The translations under genes and the position numbers were made by a program. The notes below the pieces were generated by a model. The model saw nothing but the letters and a program-made list of their open reading frames with translations. It searched no databases and was not told where the DNA came from. A stretch of 64,000 nt of DNA from Allobosea lathyri (lineage in GTDB: Bacteria; Pseudomonadota; Alphaproteobacteria; Rhizobiales; Beijerinckiaceae): the NCBI RefSeq assembly GCF_900108245.1, contig NZ_FNUY01000006.1, forward strand, positions 186,001 through 250,000, written 5' to 3'. Below are positions 30,048-39,207 of the stretch, one piece after another. Every line of letters starts with the position of its first letter. Position 1 is the stretch's first letter.

Positions 30048-31445
30048 ATGTCCTACGATCTCGTCGTCATCGGAACCGGCCCCGGCGGCTATGTCTGCGC
30101 CATTCGCGCCGCCCAGCTCGGCCTCAAGGTCGCCGTGGTGGAGAAGCGCCGGACTCATGGCGGTACCTGCCTGAATGTCGGCTGCATTCCCTCCAAGGCG
30201 CTGCTGCATGCCTCCGAGATGTTCGAGGAAGCGAGCCACACCTTCCCGAGCCTCGGCGTCATCGTCGGCAAGCCCAAGCTCGATCTCAAGCAGATGATGG
30301 TCCACAAGCAGGAGACGGTGGACGCCAACGTCAACGGCGTCGGCTTCCTGCTGAAGAAGAACAAGATCGAGCCCTTCCACGGCACGGCCTCGATCCCGGC
30401 CGCCGGCAAGGTCGTGGTGACCGCCGAGGACGGCAAGACGCAGGAGCTGGAGACCAAGGCGATCGTGATCGCCACCGGCTCCGAGGCGATGGGGCTGCCG
30501 GGCGTCGAGATCGACGAGAAGACCGTCGTGACCTCGACCGGCGCGCTCGAGCTGACCGCCGTTCCCAAGGAGCTGCTGGTCGTCGGCGCGGGTGTGATCG
30601 GGCTCGAAATCGGCTCGGTCTGGAGCCGTCTCGGCGCCAAGGTCACGGTCGTCGAATATCTCGACCGCATCCTGCCCGGCATGGATGACGAGATCGCCAA
30701 GCAGTTCCAGCGCATCCTGAGCAAGCAGGGTTTCGAGTTCAACCTCGGCTCCAAGGTCACCAAGGTCGAGAACGGCAAGAAGGGCGCGACCGTCACCGTC
30801 GAGCCGGCAGCCGGGGGCGAGGCGAAGACGCTCTCGGCCGATATCGTGCTGGTCGCGATCGGCCGCCGCCCGAATACGGACGGGCTTGGGCTTGAAGCTG
30901 CAGGCGTCGCCACCGAGCGCGGCCGCGTCGTCATCGACGATCACTTCAAGACCAATGTCGCCGGCATCTATGCCATCGGAGACGTGGTGCGCGGCCCGAT
31001 GCTCGCCCACAAGGCCGAGGACGAGGGCATGGCTGTCGCCGAGATCATCGCCGGCAAGGCCGGTCATGTGAATTACGACGCGATCCCGAGCATCATCTAC
31101 ACCGCGCCGGAAGTCGCCGCGATCGGCAAGACCGAGGAAGAGCTCAAGGCCGCGGGCGTCGCCTACAAGACCGGCAAGTTCCCCTTCACGGCCAATGCCC
31201 GCGCGCGCGCCATCAAGCACACCGAGGGCTTCGTGAAGTTCCTGGCAGATGCGACGACCGACCGCGTGCTGGGCTGCCACATCATCGGCCCTCATGCCGG
31301 CGACCTGATCGCCGAGGTTACGGTGCTGATGGAGTTCGGCGGTTCGGCGGAAGATCTCGCCCGCACCTGCCACGCGCATCCGACGCTGGCCGAGGCGGTC
31401 AAGGAAGCCGCGCTCGCCGTGGACAAGCGCCCGATCCATATGTGA
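30048..31445 (+). CDS. lpdA: Dihydrolipoyl dehydrogenase (E3)
   Basis: FAD enzyme that reoxidises the lipoyl group with NAD+. The 465-residue product has the FAD motif [20 protein letters not shown], redox disulfide Cys41-LNVG-Cys46 within [19 protein letters not shown] motif [19 protein letters not shown], and C-terminal His/Glu pair in [19 protein letters not shown] at 30048 is preferred to the adjacent GTG at 30045; GAGAGG lies 9 nt upstream. Being last in the suc run it most likely serves the 2-oxoglutarate complex. The convergent AAA gene begins its 3' end 32 nt away. Confidence 0.97.
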   Translation: MSYDLVVIGTGPGGYVCAIRAAQLGLKVAVVEKRRTHGGTCLNVGCIPSKALLHASEMFEEASHTFPSLGVIVGKPKLDLKQMMVHKQETVDANVNGVGFLLKKNKIEPFHGTASIPAAGKVVVTAEDGKTQELETKAIVIATGSEAMGLPGVEIDEKTVVTSTGALELTAVPKELLVVGAGVIGLEIGSVWSRLGAKVTVVEYLDRILPGMDDEIAKQFQRILSKQGFEFNLGSKVTKVENGKKGATVTVEPAAGGEAKTLSADIVLVAIGRRPNTDGLGLEAAGVATERGRVVIDDHFKTNVAGIYAIGDVVRGPMLAHKAEDEGMAVAEIIAGKAGHVNYDAIPSIIYTAPEVAAIGKTEEELKAAGVAYKTGKFPFTANARARAIKHTEGFVKFLADATTDRVLGCHIIGPHAGDLIAEVTVLMEFGGSAEDLARTCHAHPTLAEAVKEAALAVDKRPIHM

Positions 31446-31477
31446 GGCGGCGCCTGTCAGCGATCGAAACCGATCGT

Positions 31478-32659
31478 TCAGCCCGCAGGCGGCATTATGC
31501 GCCGCATGAAGCCATCGAAGAGCGGTACCGTAAAGGCGGTATCGCCATGCGATGGAGCGAAGATCATGCCTTTCGAGATCAGGCTGTTTCTCAACGGGGC
31601 GACCGCCGTAACCTTGCGGCCGAGCTGCTCCGCGATATCGCCTGATCGATGTGGGCCTGGGCCGAGCTCAGCCATTGCTCTGACATACAGCTTTTCCGAC
31701 GGTGTCAGCCGATCGAACCGTACGCGGAAGAAGCTTGCATCCAGTTCTGCAAGCGCATTGATCGTGGCTTGCTCTGCATCCGCGGAACTGATCGGAGAGG
31801 CATCGGCTACATCCCAGCTATGCTTTCCCCATTCCTGCAAGAAATACGGATAGCCACGTGTCTGATCAATGATCGTGCTGATTGCGACGGCGTCGAACGC
31901 AATGCCCTCTTTTTCTGCTGGAACACAAAGCGCTTTTGTTGCTGCGGCCGTGTCCAGTCGATCGACAAGAACGAAAGCGAAAAGCCGTTCCGCATAGGAT
32001 TTCGCTCGACCCGTGTGGCCGACAAGTTGCGGTAGCCCGGCAGCCATCATGGTCACCGGTAACTGCATTTGGCTTGCCGCGTGCAAAGCTGTGATCAGCG
32101 CCGCCAGTTGCTCTTCCGGGACATACTGCAGTTCGTCGATATAGAGAACGACGGCCGTGCCCGCAGCGCGCGCAGCCTCTCCAACCGTACGAAGCAGGGC
32201 CGTGAGATCACTGTCGAGATCGCCGCTATCCGCCAGCCCTTTCTCGGGTTCGACATCGATGCCGATCTCGATGTCTCCGTACTTCAACTTCATTGCGCCG
32301 ACAAAACCGGCGAGCCCGGATAGGGCGCGTCCGATCATCGCCTTGGTGGCCTCGATATGGCTCAGCCGCAGAAGCGTCGCCCGCATCGCTGGGGCGAGTG
32401 CGGCGGGCAGCGAGCGGCCCTCCGGAGCTTCGATCTGAATGCCTTCGATGCCGCGTGCTTCGGCGTCAATACGGATCCGGTTGAGAAGAACAGTCTTACC
32501 GACGCCGCGTAGTCCGTAGAGGATAAGGCTGCGGCTAGCCCGTCCGGCTCTGATACGGTCCAGCGCCACAGCGGCGTCTTCGATTATCTTGTCGCGCCCG
32601 GCAAGTTCGGGTGGCGGCGTCCCAGCGCCCGGTGCGTAGGGGTTGGTTCGCGGGTCCAT
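31478..32659 (-). CDS. Orphan AAA-type ATPase with C-terminal winged helix
   Basis: A 393-residue ATPase. Walker A GLRGVGKT (49-56), Walker B VVLYIDELQYV (170-180) and the GYPYFLQEWG sensor-2-like segment place it near the AAA_16/ORC-Cdc6-like group. The last ~80 residues (LTPSEKLYVRAMAELG, GDIAEQLGRKVTAVAPLRNS, LISKGMIFAP) read as a winged helix, followed by a C-terminal tail. Such proteins are often annotated only as 'ATP-binding protein'; function is unknown. Base composition is more AT-rich than the suc and folD neighbours, which suggests later arrival. No toxin, nuclease or transposase is adjacent. A dyad sits just before its start. Domain calls are firm; role is not. Confidence 0.75.
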   Translation of the reverse strand: MDPRTNPYAPGAGTPPPELAGRDKIIEDAAVALDRIRAGRASRSLILYGLRGVGKTVLLNRIRIDAEARGIEGIQIEAPEGRSLPAALAPAMRATLLRLSHIEATKAMIGRALSGLAGFVGAMKLKYGDIEIGIDVEPEKGLADSGDLDSDLTALLRTVGEAARAAGTAVVLYIDELQYVPEEQLAALITALHAASQMQLPVTMMAAGLPQLVGHTGRAKSYAERLFAFVLVDRLDTAAATKALCVPAEKEGIAFDAVAISTIIDQTRGYPYFLQEWGKHSWDVADASPISSADAEQATINALAELDASFFRVRFDRLTPSEKLYVRAMAELGPGPHRSGDIAEQLGRKVTAVAPLRNSLISKGMIFAPSHGDTAFTVPLFDGFMRRIMPPAG

Positions 32660-32669
32660 CTATCGCTAT

Positions 32670-32708
32670 CTTATGTAGGTTTATGCAATTTCGATAAACT
32701 GACATAAG
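32670..32708. promoter_or_regulatory. 39-bp dyad immediately before the AAA ATPase gene
   Basis: Arms CTTATGTAGGTTTA (32670-32683) and TAAACTGACATAAG (32695-32708) pair at 12 of 14 positions around an 11-nt AT-rich spacer. The left arm ends 11 nt from the start codon on the minus strand. Its position in a 75-bp gap suggests an operator or autoregulatory site. No clear ribosome-binding site lies between dyad and start. Confidence 0.6.
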
Positions 32709-32734
32709 AGAGCTATGTTTGCAATCGTCTTCGG

Positions 32735-33595
32735 TCACCCCCGCCTTGCGCGGAAAGCCGTCAGCGTGTTGCGCAGCAGGCAGGCGATCGTCATGGGGCC
32801 GACGCCGCCCGGCACCGGGGTTATCGCGCCCGCGACATTCAGGGCCTGCGCGAAATCGACGTCGCCGGTGAGCTTGCCGTCGGGCAGGCGGTTGATGCCG
32901 ACATCGATCACCGTGGCGCCGGGCTTGATCCAGTCGGCCCGCACGAAATGCGGGCGCCCGACCGCGGCGACCACGATATCAGCGCGGCGCACGACGCTGG
33001 CGAGGTCGCGCGTGCGCGAATGGGCGATCGTCACCGTGCAATCGGCCTGCAGCAGCAATTGCGCGACCGGGCGGCCGACCAGCTCGGAGCGGCCGATCAC
33101 GACGGCCTCAAGCCCGGCCAGCGTCGGCAGCACCTGCCGCAGCAGCAGCATGCAGCCCAGCGGCGTGCAGGGCACGAGGCCCTCCTTGCCCCCGGCGAGG
33201 CGGCCGGCATTGATCGGGTGGAGCCCGTCGACATCCTTGGCGGGATCGATGGCGTCGATGATCGCGCCGGAATTGATGTGCTTCGGCAGCGGCAGCTGCA
33301 CCAGGATGCCATCGACCGAATCATCGGCATTCAGCGCTTCGATCTTGGCGAGGAGCTCGGCTTCGCTGGTCTCGGCGGGCAGGCGGTGGGCGACCGAATT
33401 CATGCCGATCTCGGCCGCGAGCCTCTCCTTGGAGGCGACATAAACGCGGCTTGCCGGGTCGTCGCCGACGAGCACGACATGGAGGCCCGGCACGGAACCG
33501 CCAGCGGACTTGATTGCCGCGATCTCCAGACCGATTTCGGCCCGCAGCGCGGCTGCCGCCGCCTTGCCATCGATGATACGCGCCTGATCCTGCAT
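32735..33595 (-). CDS. folD: Bifunctional methylenetetrahydrofolate dehydrogenase / cyclohydrolase FolD
   Basis: Interconverts methylene- and formyl-tetrahydrofolate in one-carbon metabolism. The 286-residue product has [18 protein letters not shown] with the catalytic Lys, [14 protein letters not shown], the Rossmann motif [16 protein letters not shown] and the [13 protein letters not shown] signature. Two ATGs are possible, 33610 and 33595; the second is preferred since ATGAGGATTTCTGAC places GAGGA 8 nt before it. The orphan AAA gene follows on the same strand after 75 bp, but a dyad in that gap argues for its own control. Confidence 0.95.
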   Translation of the reverse strand: MQDQARIIDGKAAAAALRAEIGLEIAAIKSAGGSVPGLHVVLVGDDPASRVYVASKERLAAEIGMNSVAHRLPAETSEAELLAKIEALNADDSVDGILVQLPLPKHINSGAIIDAIDPAKDVDGLHPINAGRLAGGKEGLVPCTPLGCMLLLRQVLPTLAGLEAVVIGRSELVGRPVAQLLLQADCTVTIAHSRTRDLASVVRRADIVVAAVGRPHFVRADWIKPGATVIDVGINRLPDGKLTGDVDFAQALNVAGAITPVPGGVGPMTIACLLRNTLTAFRARRG

Positions 33596-33822
33596 GTCAG
33601 AAATCCTCATCCTGTCCGCGAGCCGTCCTCATGCGGCATCGTCAGCAACGGGGCAAGCGTGTTGGCGACGCATCGCGGCGGCCAAGCGGCAACAGATGCC
33701 TGCGACCATGCCGGCTTGAGCATGCCGTCTTGATCTTGCCGGCTTGAACATGGTCTTGCCGCTGCCCATGCTGCCCGGTATCGACCAGACGAGGCGAAAC
33801 CGCCGGCAGGAGAGTTGACGAC

Positions 33823-35151
33823 GTGACCAGCGGTTTCGCTACGATACCAGCCTCTGCGAGCTACATGCTGCGGCAGACCCGCATTCCGCTCTGCCTGACC
33901 GACGGCAGTTCGCTTGCCGCCGACCGCGACGGGCTGGCGCTGGTCGATGTCGCGGTCGAGGATGGCCGTATCGCCTCGATCCTGCCTGCGGGCATGCAGG
34001 CACCCGCTGACGGGCCGCAATTCGACCTCGATGGCGGCATCGTGCTGCCGCGTCTCGTCGATGCCCATGTCCATCTCGACAAGGGCCATATCTGGCCGCG
34101 CCAGCGCAATCCCGACGGGTCCTTCATGGGCGCGCTGAACAGCGTCATGGCCGATCGCGAGGCCAACTGGTCGGCGGAGGACGTGCGTGCGCGCATGGAG
34201 TTCGGCCTGCGCTGCGCCTTCGCACATGGCACGGCGGCGATACGCACGCATATCGATTCACTGGGAAAGCAGATCGACATCTCCTGGCCTGTCCTGGCGG
34301 AACTGCGGGCTGAGTGGGCGGGACGCATCGCCCTGCAGGCCTCGCCGCTGTTCGGGATCCAGTTCGCGCTCGATGCCGGGCATATGAAGGCCGTGACCGC
34401 AGCTGTGAAGGCGCATGGCGACGGCATCTTCGGCTGCGTCAGCTACATGATCCCCGAACTCGACCAGGCGCTGGACATCATCTTCCGCATCGCCATCGAG
34501 AACGGCTTCGACCTCGATTTCCATGTCGACGAGACCAATGATCCCGCAGCGCGCTCGCTGGAGAACATCGCCGATGCCGCGCTGCGCCACCGCTTCACCG
34601 GCAGGATCCTGTGCGGGCATTGCTGTTCACTGGCCGTGCAGGGCCCCGACGACGAAGCGCGCATCATCGACAAGGTGAAGCAGGTTGGCATTGCGGTCGT
34701 CTCGCTGCCGATGTGCAACATGTACCTTCAGGACCGCGCGCCCGGCCGCACGCCGCGCTGGCGCGGCGTCACCGCCCTGCACGAGCTGAAGGCTGCGGGC
34801 GTGCCTGTCATGATCGCGTCGGACAACACGCGCGATCCGTTCTACGCCTATGGCGATCTCGACCTGATCGAAGTCCTGCGGGAGGGTACGCGCATCCTCC
34901 AGCTCGACCATTCCGGCGCGGACTGGGCCAATGCGGTCGCGCGGACACCGGCTGTTGCGATGGGGCATGCCGACCGGGGCGTGCTGGCTGCGGGCGGCGC
35001 CGCCGACCTGATCCTGACGCGCGCGCGTGACTGGACGGAGTTCTTCGCCCGTCCGCAATCCGACCGGACGGTGCTGGTCAACGGCAAGGCGATCGACACG
35101 ACGCTGCCCGATCATCGCGAGCTGGATCATCTGATGGGTGCGCGGTCGTGA
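33823..35151 (+). CDS. Cytosine deaminase-like amidohydrolase
   Basis: Metal-dependent hydrolase of the amidohydrolase superfamily. The 442-residue product has HVHLDKG (82-88, metal ligands), FHVDET (233-238), GHCCSL (265-270) and catalytic Asp334 in IASDNTRDPFYAYGDLD, the CodA-like pattern including the residue triplet around the final Asp. In CodA these residues deaminate cytosine; related enzymes act on isocytosine, creatinine or other cyclic amidines, so the substrate is open. GTG at 33823 is chosen because AGGAGAG lies 9 nt before it; the later ATG at 33865 lacks one. It leads a same-strand group with a FAD oxidase and an NAD(P)H oxidoreductase. Confidence 0.82.
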   Translation: MTSGFATIPASASYMLRQTRIPLCLTDGSSLAADRDGLALVDVAVEDGRIASILPAGMQAPADGPQFDLDGGIVLPRLVDAHVHLDKGHIWPRQRNPDGSFMGALNSVMADREANWSAEDVRARMEFGLRCAFAHGTAAIRTHIDSLGKQIDISWPVLAELRAEWAGRIALQASPLFGIQFALDAGHMKAVTAAVKAHGDGIFGCVSYMIPELDQALDIIFRIAIENGFDLDFHVDETNDPAARSLENIADAALRHRFTGRILCGHCCSLAVQGPDDEARIIDKVKQVGIAVVSLPMCNMYLQDRAPGRTPRWRGVTALHELKAAGVPVMIASDNTRDPFYAYGDLDLIEVLREGTRILQLDHSGADWANAVARTPAVAMGHADRGVLAAGGAADLILTRARDWTEFFARPQSDRTVLVNGKAIDTTLPDHRELDHLMGARS

Positions 35152-35178
35152 TTCTCTGTCCGCTTCTCCAACCGCGCC

Positions 35179-35275
35179 GTCATCCTGGGCGACCGCAGGT
35201 CGTCCCGGGATCCATCGGAGGCCTCAGTGCCCTACGATGGATCCCGGCGCTTCGCTTCGCTAAGGCCAGGATGAC
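35179..35275. repeat. Family A palindrome
   Basis: GTCATCCTGGGCGACCGCAG to GGCCAGGATGAC, with GGGATCCATCG paired to CGATGGATCCC. Lies between the amidohydrolase and FAD-oxidase genes. Confidence 0.8.
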
Positions 35276-35323
35276 GACGGAGGTTCGAGAGGACCCGTCC
35301 GTTGCAAGAGGGATTTGGTTCGT

Positions 35324-36745
35324 ATGACCACCTACGACATCGCAGCCCTCAAGGCCCGGCTCTCCGGCATCCGCACCGAGGACAACCCGGCGCTGGTGAA
35401 GCAGAAGAGCCGCGACTTCTTCTGGTATTCGCCCGTTCTGAAACGCCAGCTCGACCAGGTCAGCGCCGATATCGTGGTCTCGCCGACAAGCGAGGAGCAG
35501 GTGCTGCAGACGCTCGCGGCGGCGCATGGCCTCGGCATCCCCGTGACGCCGCGCGGGACCGGGACCGGCAATTACGGCCAGGCGATGCCGCTATCGGGCG
35601 GCGTGCTGCTCGATCTGGCGGGCTTCAACAAGGTCAAGCGCATCGAGCACGGCCGCTATGTCGCCGAGCCCGGTGCGATCATGGCCCGGATCGACGACGA
35701 GACGCGGGCGCATTCGCGGCAGGAATTGCGGCTGCATCCCTCGACCTACCAGACCGCCTCGATCGGCGGTTTCATCGCCGGTGGCTCCGGTGGTGTCGGC
35801 TCGATCAAATGGGGCGGCTTGCGCGACTGGGGCAACATCATCCGGCTCAAGGTCGCGACGATGGAGGCAAGCCCGCGCATTCTCGAACTGGCGGGGGACG
35901 ACCTGCACAAGGTCGCCCATGCCTATGGCACCAACGGCATCATCACCGAGGTCGAGATGCCGCTCGGGCCCGCCTATGACTGGGTCGACGTCATCCTCGG
36001 CTTCGACACGTTGCGCGCGGCGACGGAGTTCGCCAACCAGCTCGGTGAGCAGGATGGGCTGGCGCTGAAGAACCTTGCGGTCATCGCCGCGCCGATCGGC
36101 CAGGACTACTTTCTGCGCCACAAGAAGTTCCTGCCGCAGGGCAAGCATCTCGTCGTCGTCATGGCCGCAGATTTCGCGGTCGAGGCGCTGCTTGCCTATG
36201 CGCGTCGCTTCAGGGGCGCGGAGCTGTTGCTGCGCTCAGACAGGCTCTCGGCGGAGGAGGCCAAGGGCCTGCCGCCGGCTTACGAGCTGGGCTGGAACCA
36301 TACGACGCTGCGTGCGCTGCGGGTCGATCCCGCGATCACCTATCTGCAGGTGCTCTATCCCTTTCCCAATCAGGTCGAGCTGGTGGAAAGGATCCATGCG
36401 CGGTTTGGCGACGAGGTGCTTTGCCACCTCGAATTCGTTCGCTTCGACGGCAAGATCACCTGCTTCGGCCTGCCGCTGGTGCGCTTCACCACGGAAGAGC
36501 GGCTCGACGAGATCATCGCTGTTCATGAGGAGATGGGTGCGCCGATCTTCAATCCGCACCGCTACACGCTGGAGGAGGGCGGCATGAAGCAGACCGACGA
36601 TGCGCAGCTTGCCTTCAAGCGCGAAGCCGATCCTCAAGGGCTGCTCAATCCCGGCAAGATGATTGCCTGGGAGGATCCGGACTACGATTACCGTTCGGGC
36701 AAGACCTTCCTGTTCCGCAGTTTGTCCGAAGCCGGGGTCGGCTAA
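35324..36745 (+). CDS. FAD-binding oxidase (GlcD/VAO type)
   Basis: A 473-residue flavoprotein of the vanillyl-alcohol-oxidase/GlcD family, which oxidises hydroxy-acids, alcohols or related substrates. The FAD-binding core has TPRGTGTGNYGQAMPLSGG (75-93) and TASIGGFIAGGSGGVGSIKW, and the chain ends with the family's ADPQGLLNPGKMI. ATG at 35324 is preferred to the TTG at 35315; AGAGGGA precedes it. The electron acceptor and substrate are not evident. Co-orientation with a cytosine-deaminase-like enzyme and an NAD(P)H oxidoreductase suggests one catabolic pathway, but palindromic repeats separate the genes. Confidence 0.83.
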   Translation: MTTYDIAALKARLSGIRTEDNPALVKQKSRDFFWYSPVLKRQLDQVSADIVVSPTSEEQVLQTLAAAHGLGIPVTPRGTGTGNYGQAMPLSGGVLLDLAGFNKVKRIEHGRYVAEPGAIMARIDDETRAHSRQELRLHPSTYQTASIGGFIAGGSGGVGSIKWGGLRDWGNIIRLKVATMEASPRILELAGDDLHKVAHAYGTNGIITEVEMPLGPAYDWVDVILGFDTLRAATEFANQLGEQDGLALKNLAVIAAPIGQDYFLRHKKFLPQGKHLVVVMAADFAVEALLAYARRFRGAELLLRSDRLSAEEAKGLPPAYELGWNHTTLRALRVDPAITYLQVLYPFPNQVELVERIHARFGDEVLCHLEFVRFDGKITCFGLPLVRFTTEERLDEIIAVHEEMGAPIFNPHRYTLEEGGMKQTDDAQLAFKREADPQGLLNPGKMIAWEDPDYDYRSGKTFLFRSLSEAGVG

Positions 36746-36764
36746 AAAAATTGTTGCGAAAGCA

Positions 36765-36877
36765 AGCCCTCATCCTGAGGAGCCGCGTCAGCGGCGTCTC
36801 GAAGGATGGTTCCAGAGCCGGCTGGAAGCTCCTTCGAGACGCCATTCCTGACGGAATGGCTCCTCAGGATGAGGGCT
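36765..36877. repeat. Intergenic palindromic repeat, family C
   Basis: AGCCCTCATCCTGAGGAGCC at the left pairs with GGCTCCTCAGGATGAGGGCT at the right, with GTCTCGAAGGATG/CTTCGAGACGCC inside. Further copies at 45.1, 50.7, 52.1, 58.3 and 60.6 kb. Confidence 0.9.
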
Positions 36878-36903
36878 CGACGTGGTTTCAAGGATTTTCG
36901 ACC

Positions 36904-37485
36904 ATGCGCGTGCTCGTTCTCTACGCCCATCCCGACCCGGCCAGCTTTGGCGCCGGCCTGCACGCGGCGGTTGTCAGCAGCTTGCGGGAGGCCGGGCACG
37001 AGGTCGATGATTGCGACCTTTATGCCGAGGGTTTCGATGCGGTGTTGAGCCGGAGCGAGCGTGTCGGCTACCACGACATTGCGGGCAATACGGCGCCTGT
37101 GGCCGGCTATGTCGAGCGGGTCCGGGCGGCGGAAGCGCTGGTGCTGTGTTTTCCGGTCTGGAATTTTGGCTATCCGGCTATCCTCAAGGGTTTCTTCGAC
37201 AGGGTGTTTCTGCCCGGCGTCTCGTTCAAGCTGGTTGCGGGCAAGGCCCGGCCCAATCTCTGGAACATCCGCAAGCTTGTGGCGGTCACCACCTATGGCG
37301 GCTCGCGCTGGCGCGCGCTGCTGATGGGAGATCCGCCCCGGAAACTGGTGTGCCGCGTGTTGCGCGCCGTCTGCCACCCGACAGTGCGGCCGCGTTACCT
37401 GGCGCATTACGACATGAACCGCTCTACAACCGAGAGTAGGTCCACTTTTGTCAAGAATGTCGCCAAAAACATAGGCTCTCTTTAA
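36904..37485 (+). CDS. Flavodoxin-like NAD(P)H-dependent oxidoreductase
   Basis: A 193-residue protein with the KefF/MdaB-like flavodoxin-2 fold. It opens MRVLVLYAHPDPASFGAGLH (FMN phosphate-binding loop), has VLCFPVWNFGYPAILKGFFD and RVFLPGVSFKL, then the flavin-contact segment VAVTTYGGSRWRALLMGD. These enzymes reduce quinones or other acceptors. The frame extends upstream to 36751 but that part is repeat; the ATG at 36904 begins the conserved region. It closes the three-gene group begun at 33823, and a Pho box for the next gene lies 14 nt past its stop. Confidence 0.83.
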   Translation: MRVLVLYAHPDPASFGAGLHAAVVSSLREAGHEVDDCDLYAEGFDAVLSRSERVGYHDIAGNTAPVAGYVERVRAAEALVLCFPVWNFGYPAILKGFFDRVFLPGVSFKLVAGKARPNLWNIRKLVAVTTYGGSRWRALLMGDPPRKLVCRVLRAVCHPTVRPRYLAHYDMNRSTTESRSTFVKNVAKNIGSL

Positions 37486-37498
37486 ACCCGACATCGCA

Positions 37499-37516
37499 TT
37501 GTCATCAGGCTGTCAT
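37499..37516 (+). promoter_or_regulatory. Pho box upstream of a MarR-family gene
   Basis: TTGTCATCAGGCTGTCAT: two 7-mers, TTGTCAT and CTGTCAT, spaced by 4 nt, one base away from the pstS Pho box repeat. It lies 75 nt before the MarR-family start on the same strand. PhoB control is inferred from this match. Confidence 0.72.
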
Positions 37517-37590
37517 CTTCGCAGCGGACTACGCAGCCGGCGAAGCGTCTTCCTTATCCGTCCAAGGATCGACCCCAAGGATTGACCGAG

Positions 37591-38073
37591 ATGACCAAGG
37601 CTCTCGAGAAAAGCGTGGGGCGTGCGTTGCTCGTCACCGCAAGGCTACACCGGGCCCGCATGGGCGAGCGATTAAATGCGCTCGGACTGTTTCCGGGGCA
37701 GGAGCAGGCCCTCAAGGCATTGCAGGCGGCTCCCATGACCATGGGCGAACTCGCCACTCTGCTGCGGGTCAAGCCGCCGACCGTGTCCAAGACGATCGGG
37801 CGGCTTTCGCTGCAGGGTCTGGTGACGCGCGAAGGCGGCAACAAGGACGGCCGGCTGGTGCAGGTCGCGCTGACGGAGACCGGCCACAAGACGGCGCTCG
37901 AGCTCGACGCGGTCTGGAATCTGGTCGAGGACGAGTTGCTCGACAAGCTCGATGCCAAGGAGCGCAAGCAATTGCGCAAACTGCTGCGCAAGGCCGCCAA
38001 GGGTCTGTCCAAGGCCGGCGCCGACCATGACGATCCCGATGCCGATGGCGACGAGGCCGATAGCGACGCCTGA
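37591..38073 (+). CDS. MarR-family transcriptional regulator, candidate Pho-regulon member
   Basis: A 160-residue regulator with the MarR winged-helix pattern: MTMGELATLLRVKPPTVSKT (recognition helix), RLSLQGLVTREGGNKDGRLV (wing), and flanking dimer helices. The last ~20 residues are very acidic (DHDDPDADGDEADSDA). ATG at 37591 is preferred over TTG at 37582; AAGGA lies 9 nt before it. A strong Pho box 75 nt upstream suggests induction in low phosphate. It is followed on the same strand by an EamA transporter after 97 bp. Target genes are not known. Confidence 0.87.
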   Translation: MTKALEKSVGRALLVTARLHRARMGERLNALGLFPGQEQALKALQAAPMTMGELATLLRVKPPTVSKTIGRLSLQGLVTREGGNKDGRLVQVALTETGHKTALELDAVWNLVEDELLDKLDAKERKQLRKLLRKAAKGLSKAGADHDDPDADGDEADSDA

Positions 38074-38170
38074 TCGAAGCGGCGCCTGATTTACGCATGG
38101 AGCGCATGCGTTCAGGCGCTGGTCACGGCCTCTAAATCGGTTAAATCTCGGTTCGTCATTCTCCTTGCGC

Positions 38171-39109
38171 ATGACGGGAACGGTATTGCCCGCCCAATCT
38201 CCCCACGCCCCCGATGAGGGCAGGTCGCGGCTCGTCGCCATCGGCCTGATGTGCGTCGCGGTCATCTGTTTTTCGCTACTCGATACCAGCGCGAAATGGC
38301 TGGGCGGTTCGATGGACCCGCTGCAGGTGGTGCTGGCGCGCTATGCGGGCAGCATGGCCATGGTCCTGGCGCTGTTCAACCCGTGGAGCCGGCCCGGCGT
38401 GCTCCGGACGAAACGGCCGTGGTTGCAGGCGGGGCGGTCGCTGCTTCTGCTCGGCTCGACCGCGCTCAACTTCATCGCGCTCCAATATCTGCAGCTTGCC
38501 GAGACGGTCTCGATCATGTTCGCGACGCCGCTGCTGGTGGCGCTCGTCTCCGGCCCGATGCTCGGCGAATGGCCGGGGCCGCGCCGGCTGGCCGCGATCG
38601 CGGTCGGCTTCATCGGCGTGCTCGTGATCACGCGGCCGGGGTTCGGCGGGATGCATCCGGCGGCGCTTCTTAGCGTGATCGGTTGCTTCTGCTACGCCTT
38701 CTATTCGCTGTCGACGCGGGTGCTCTCGGCCTATGACTCCTCCGAGACGACTATGATCTATTCCGGAGTCGCGGGCACGCTCGTCATGCTGCCGCTGCTG
38801 CCCTGGATCTGGACGACGCCACAGACCCCGCTGCCCTGGCTGCTGATGCTGGCGACCGGCGCGCTCGGCGGCTTCGGCCACTGGCTGCTGATCCTGGCGC
38901 ATCGCCTGGCGCCTGCGACCGTGCTGGCGCCGTTCATCTATTCGCAGATCATCTGGATGATCGCGCTGGGATATCTCGTTTTCGGGCAGCTTCCCGACCG
39001 CTGGACCTTCATCGGGACGGCGATCGTGATCGCGTCGGGGCTGTACCTGCTCTATCGCGAGCGGGTGCGCCATGTGCCTGAGGATGCGGCGTCCGCCCGG
39101 CTGGATTGA
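38171..39109 (+). CDS. EamA/DMT-family transporter
   Basis: A 312-residue inner-membrane protein with about ten membrane helices in two EamA repeats (about 20-145 and 160-290). Examples are VAIGLMCVAVICFSLLDTSA, LLLLGSTALNFIALQYL, and AIAVGFIGVLVIT in the first, with LAPATVLAPFIYSQIIWMIA in the second. RhaT/YdcZ-type members export amino acids or other small metabolites; the substrate is unknown. ATG at 38171 is chosen over TTG at 38165. It may share regulation with the MarR gene upstream. A family B palindrome separates it from kup. Confidence 0.9.
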   Translation: MTGTVLPAQSPHAPDEGRSRLVAIGLMCVAVICFSLLDTSAKWLGGSMDPLQVVLARYAGSMAMVLALFNPWSRPGVLRTKRPWLQAGRSLLLLGSTALNFIALQYLQLAETVSIMFATPLLVALVSGPMLGEWPGPRRLAAIAVGFIGVLVITRPGFGGMHPAALLSVIGCFCYAFYSLSTRVLSAYDSSETTMIYSGVAGTLVMLPLLPWIWTTPQTPLPWLLMLATGALGGFGHWLLILAHRLAPATVLAPFIYSQIIWMIALGYLVFGQLPDRWTFIGTAIVIASGLYLLYRERVRHVPEDAASARLD

Positions 39110-39119
39110 CGCTCACCGC

Positions 39120-39183
39120 GTCATTCTCGGGCTTGACCCGAGAATCTCTTGCAGGAGATGCTCGGGTCAAGCCCGAGCAAGAC
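39120..39183. repeat. Intergenic palindromic repeat, family B
   Basis: GTCATTCTCGGGCTTGACCC paired with CGAGAAT, then GATGCTCGGGTCAAGCCCGA. Lies between converging transporter genes. Confidence 0.8.
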
Positions 39184-39207
39184 GGCTGGAGCGTCCGGCG
39201 CAGCCCG

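Noticed and set aside
31446..31477. Terminator between lpdA and the convergent AAA gene
   Set aside because: The 32-nt gap has no stem with a T run.
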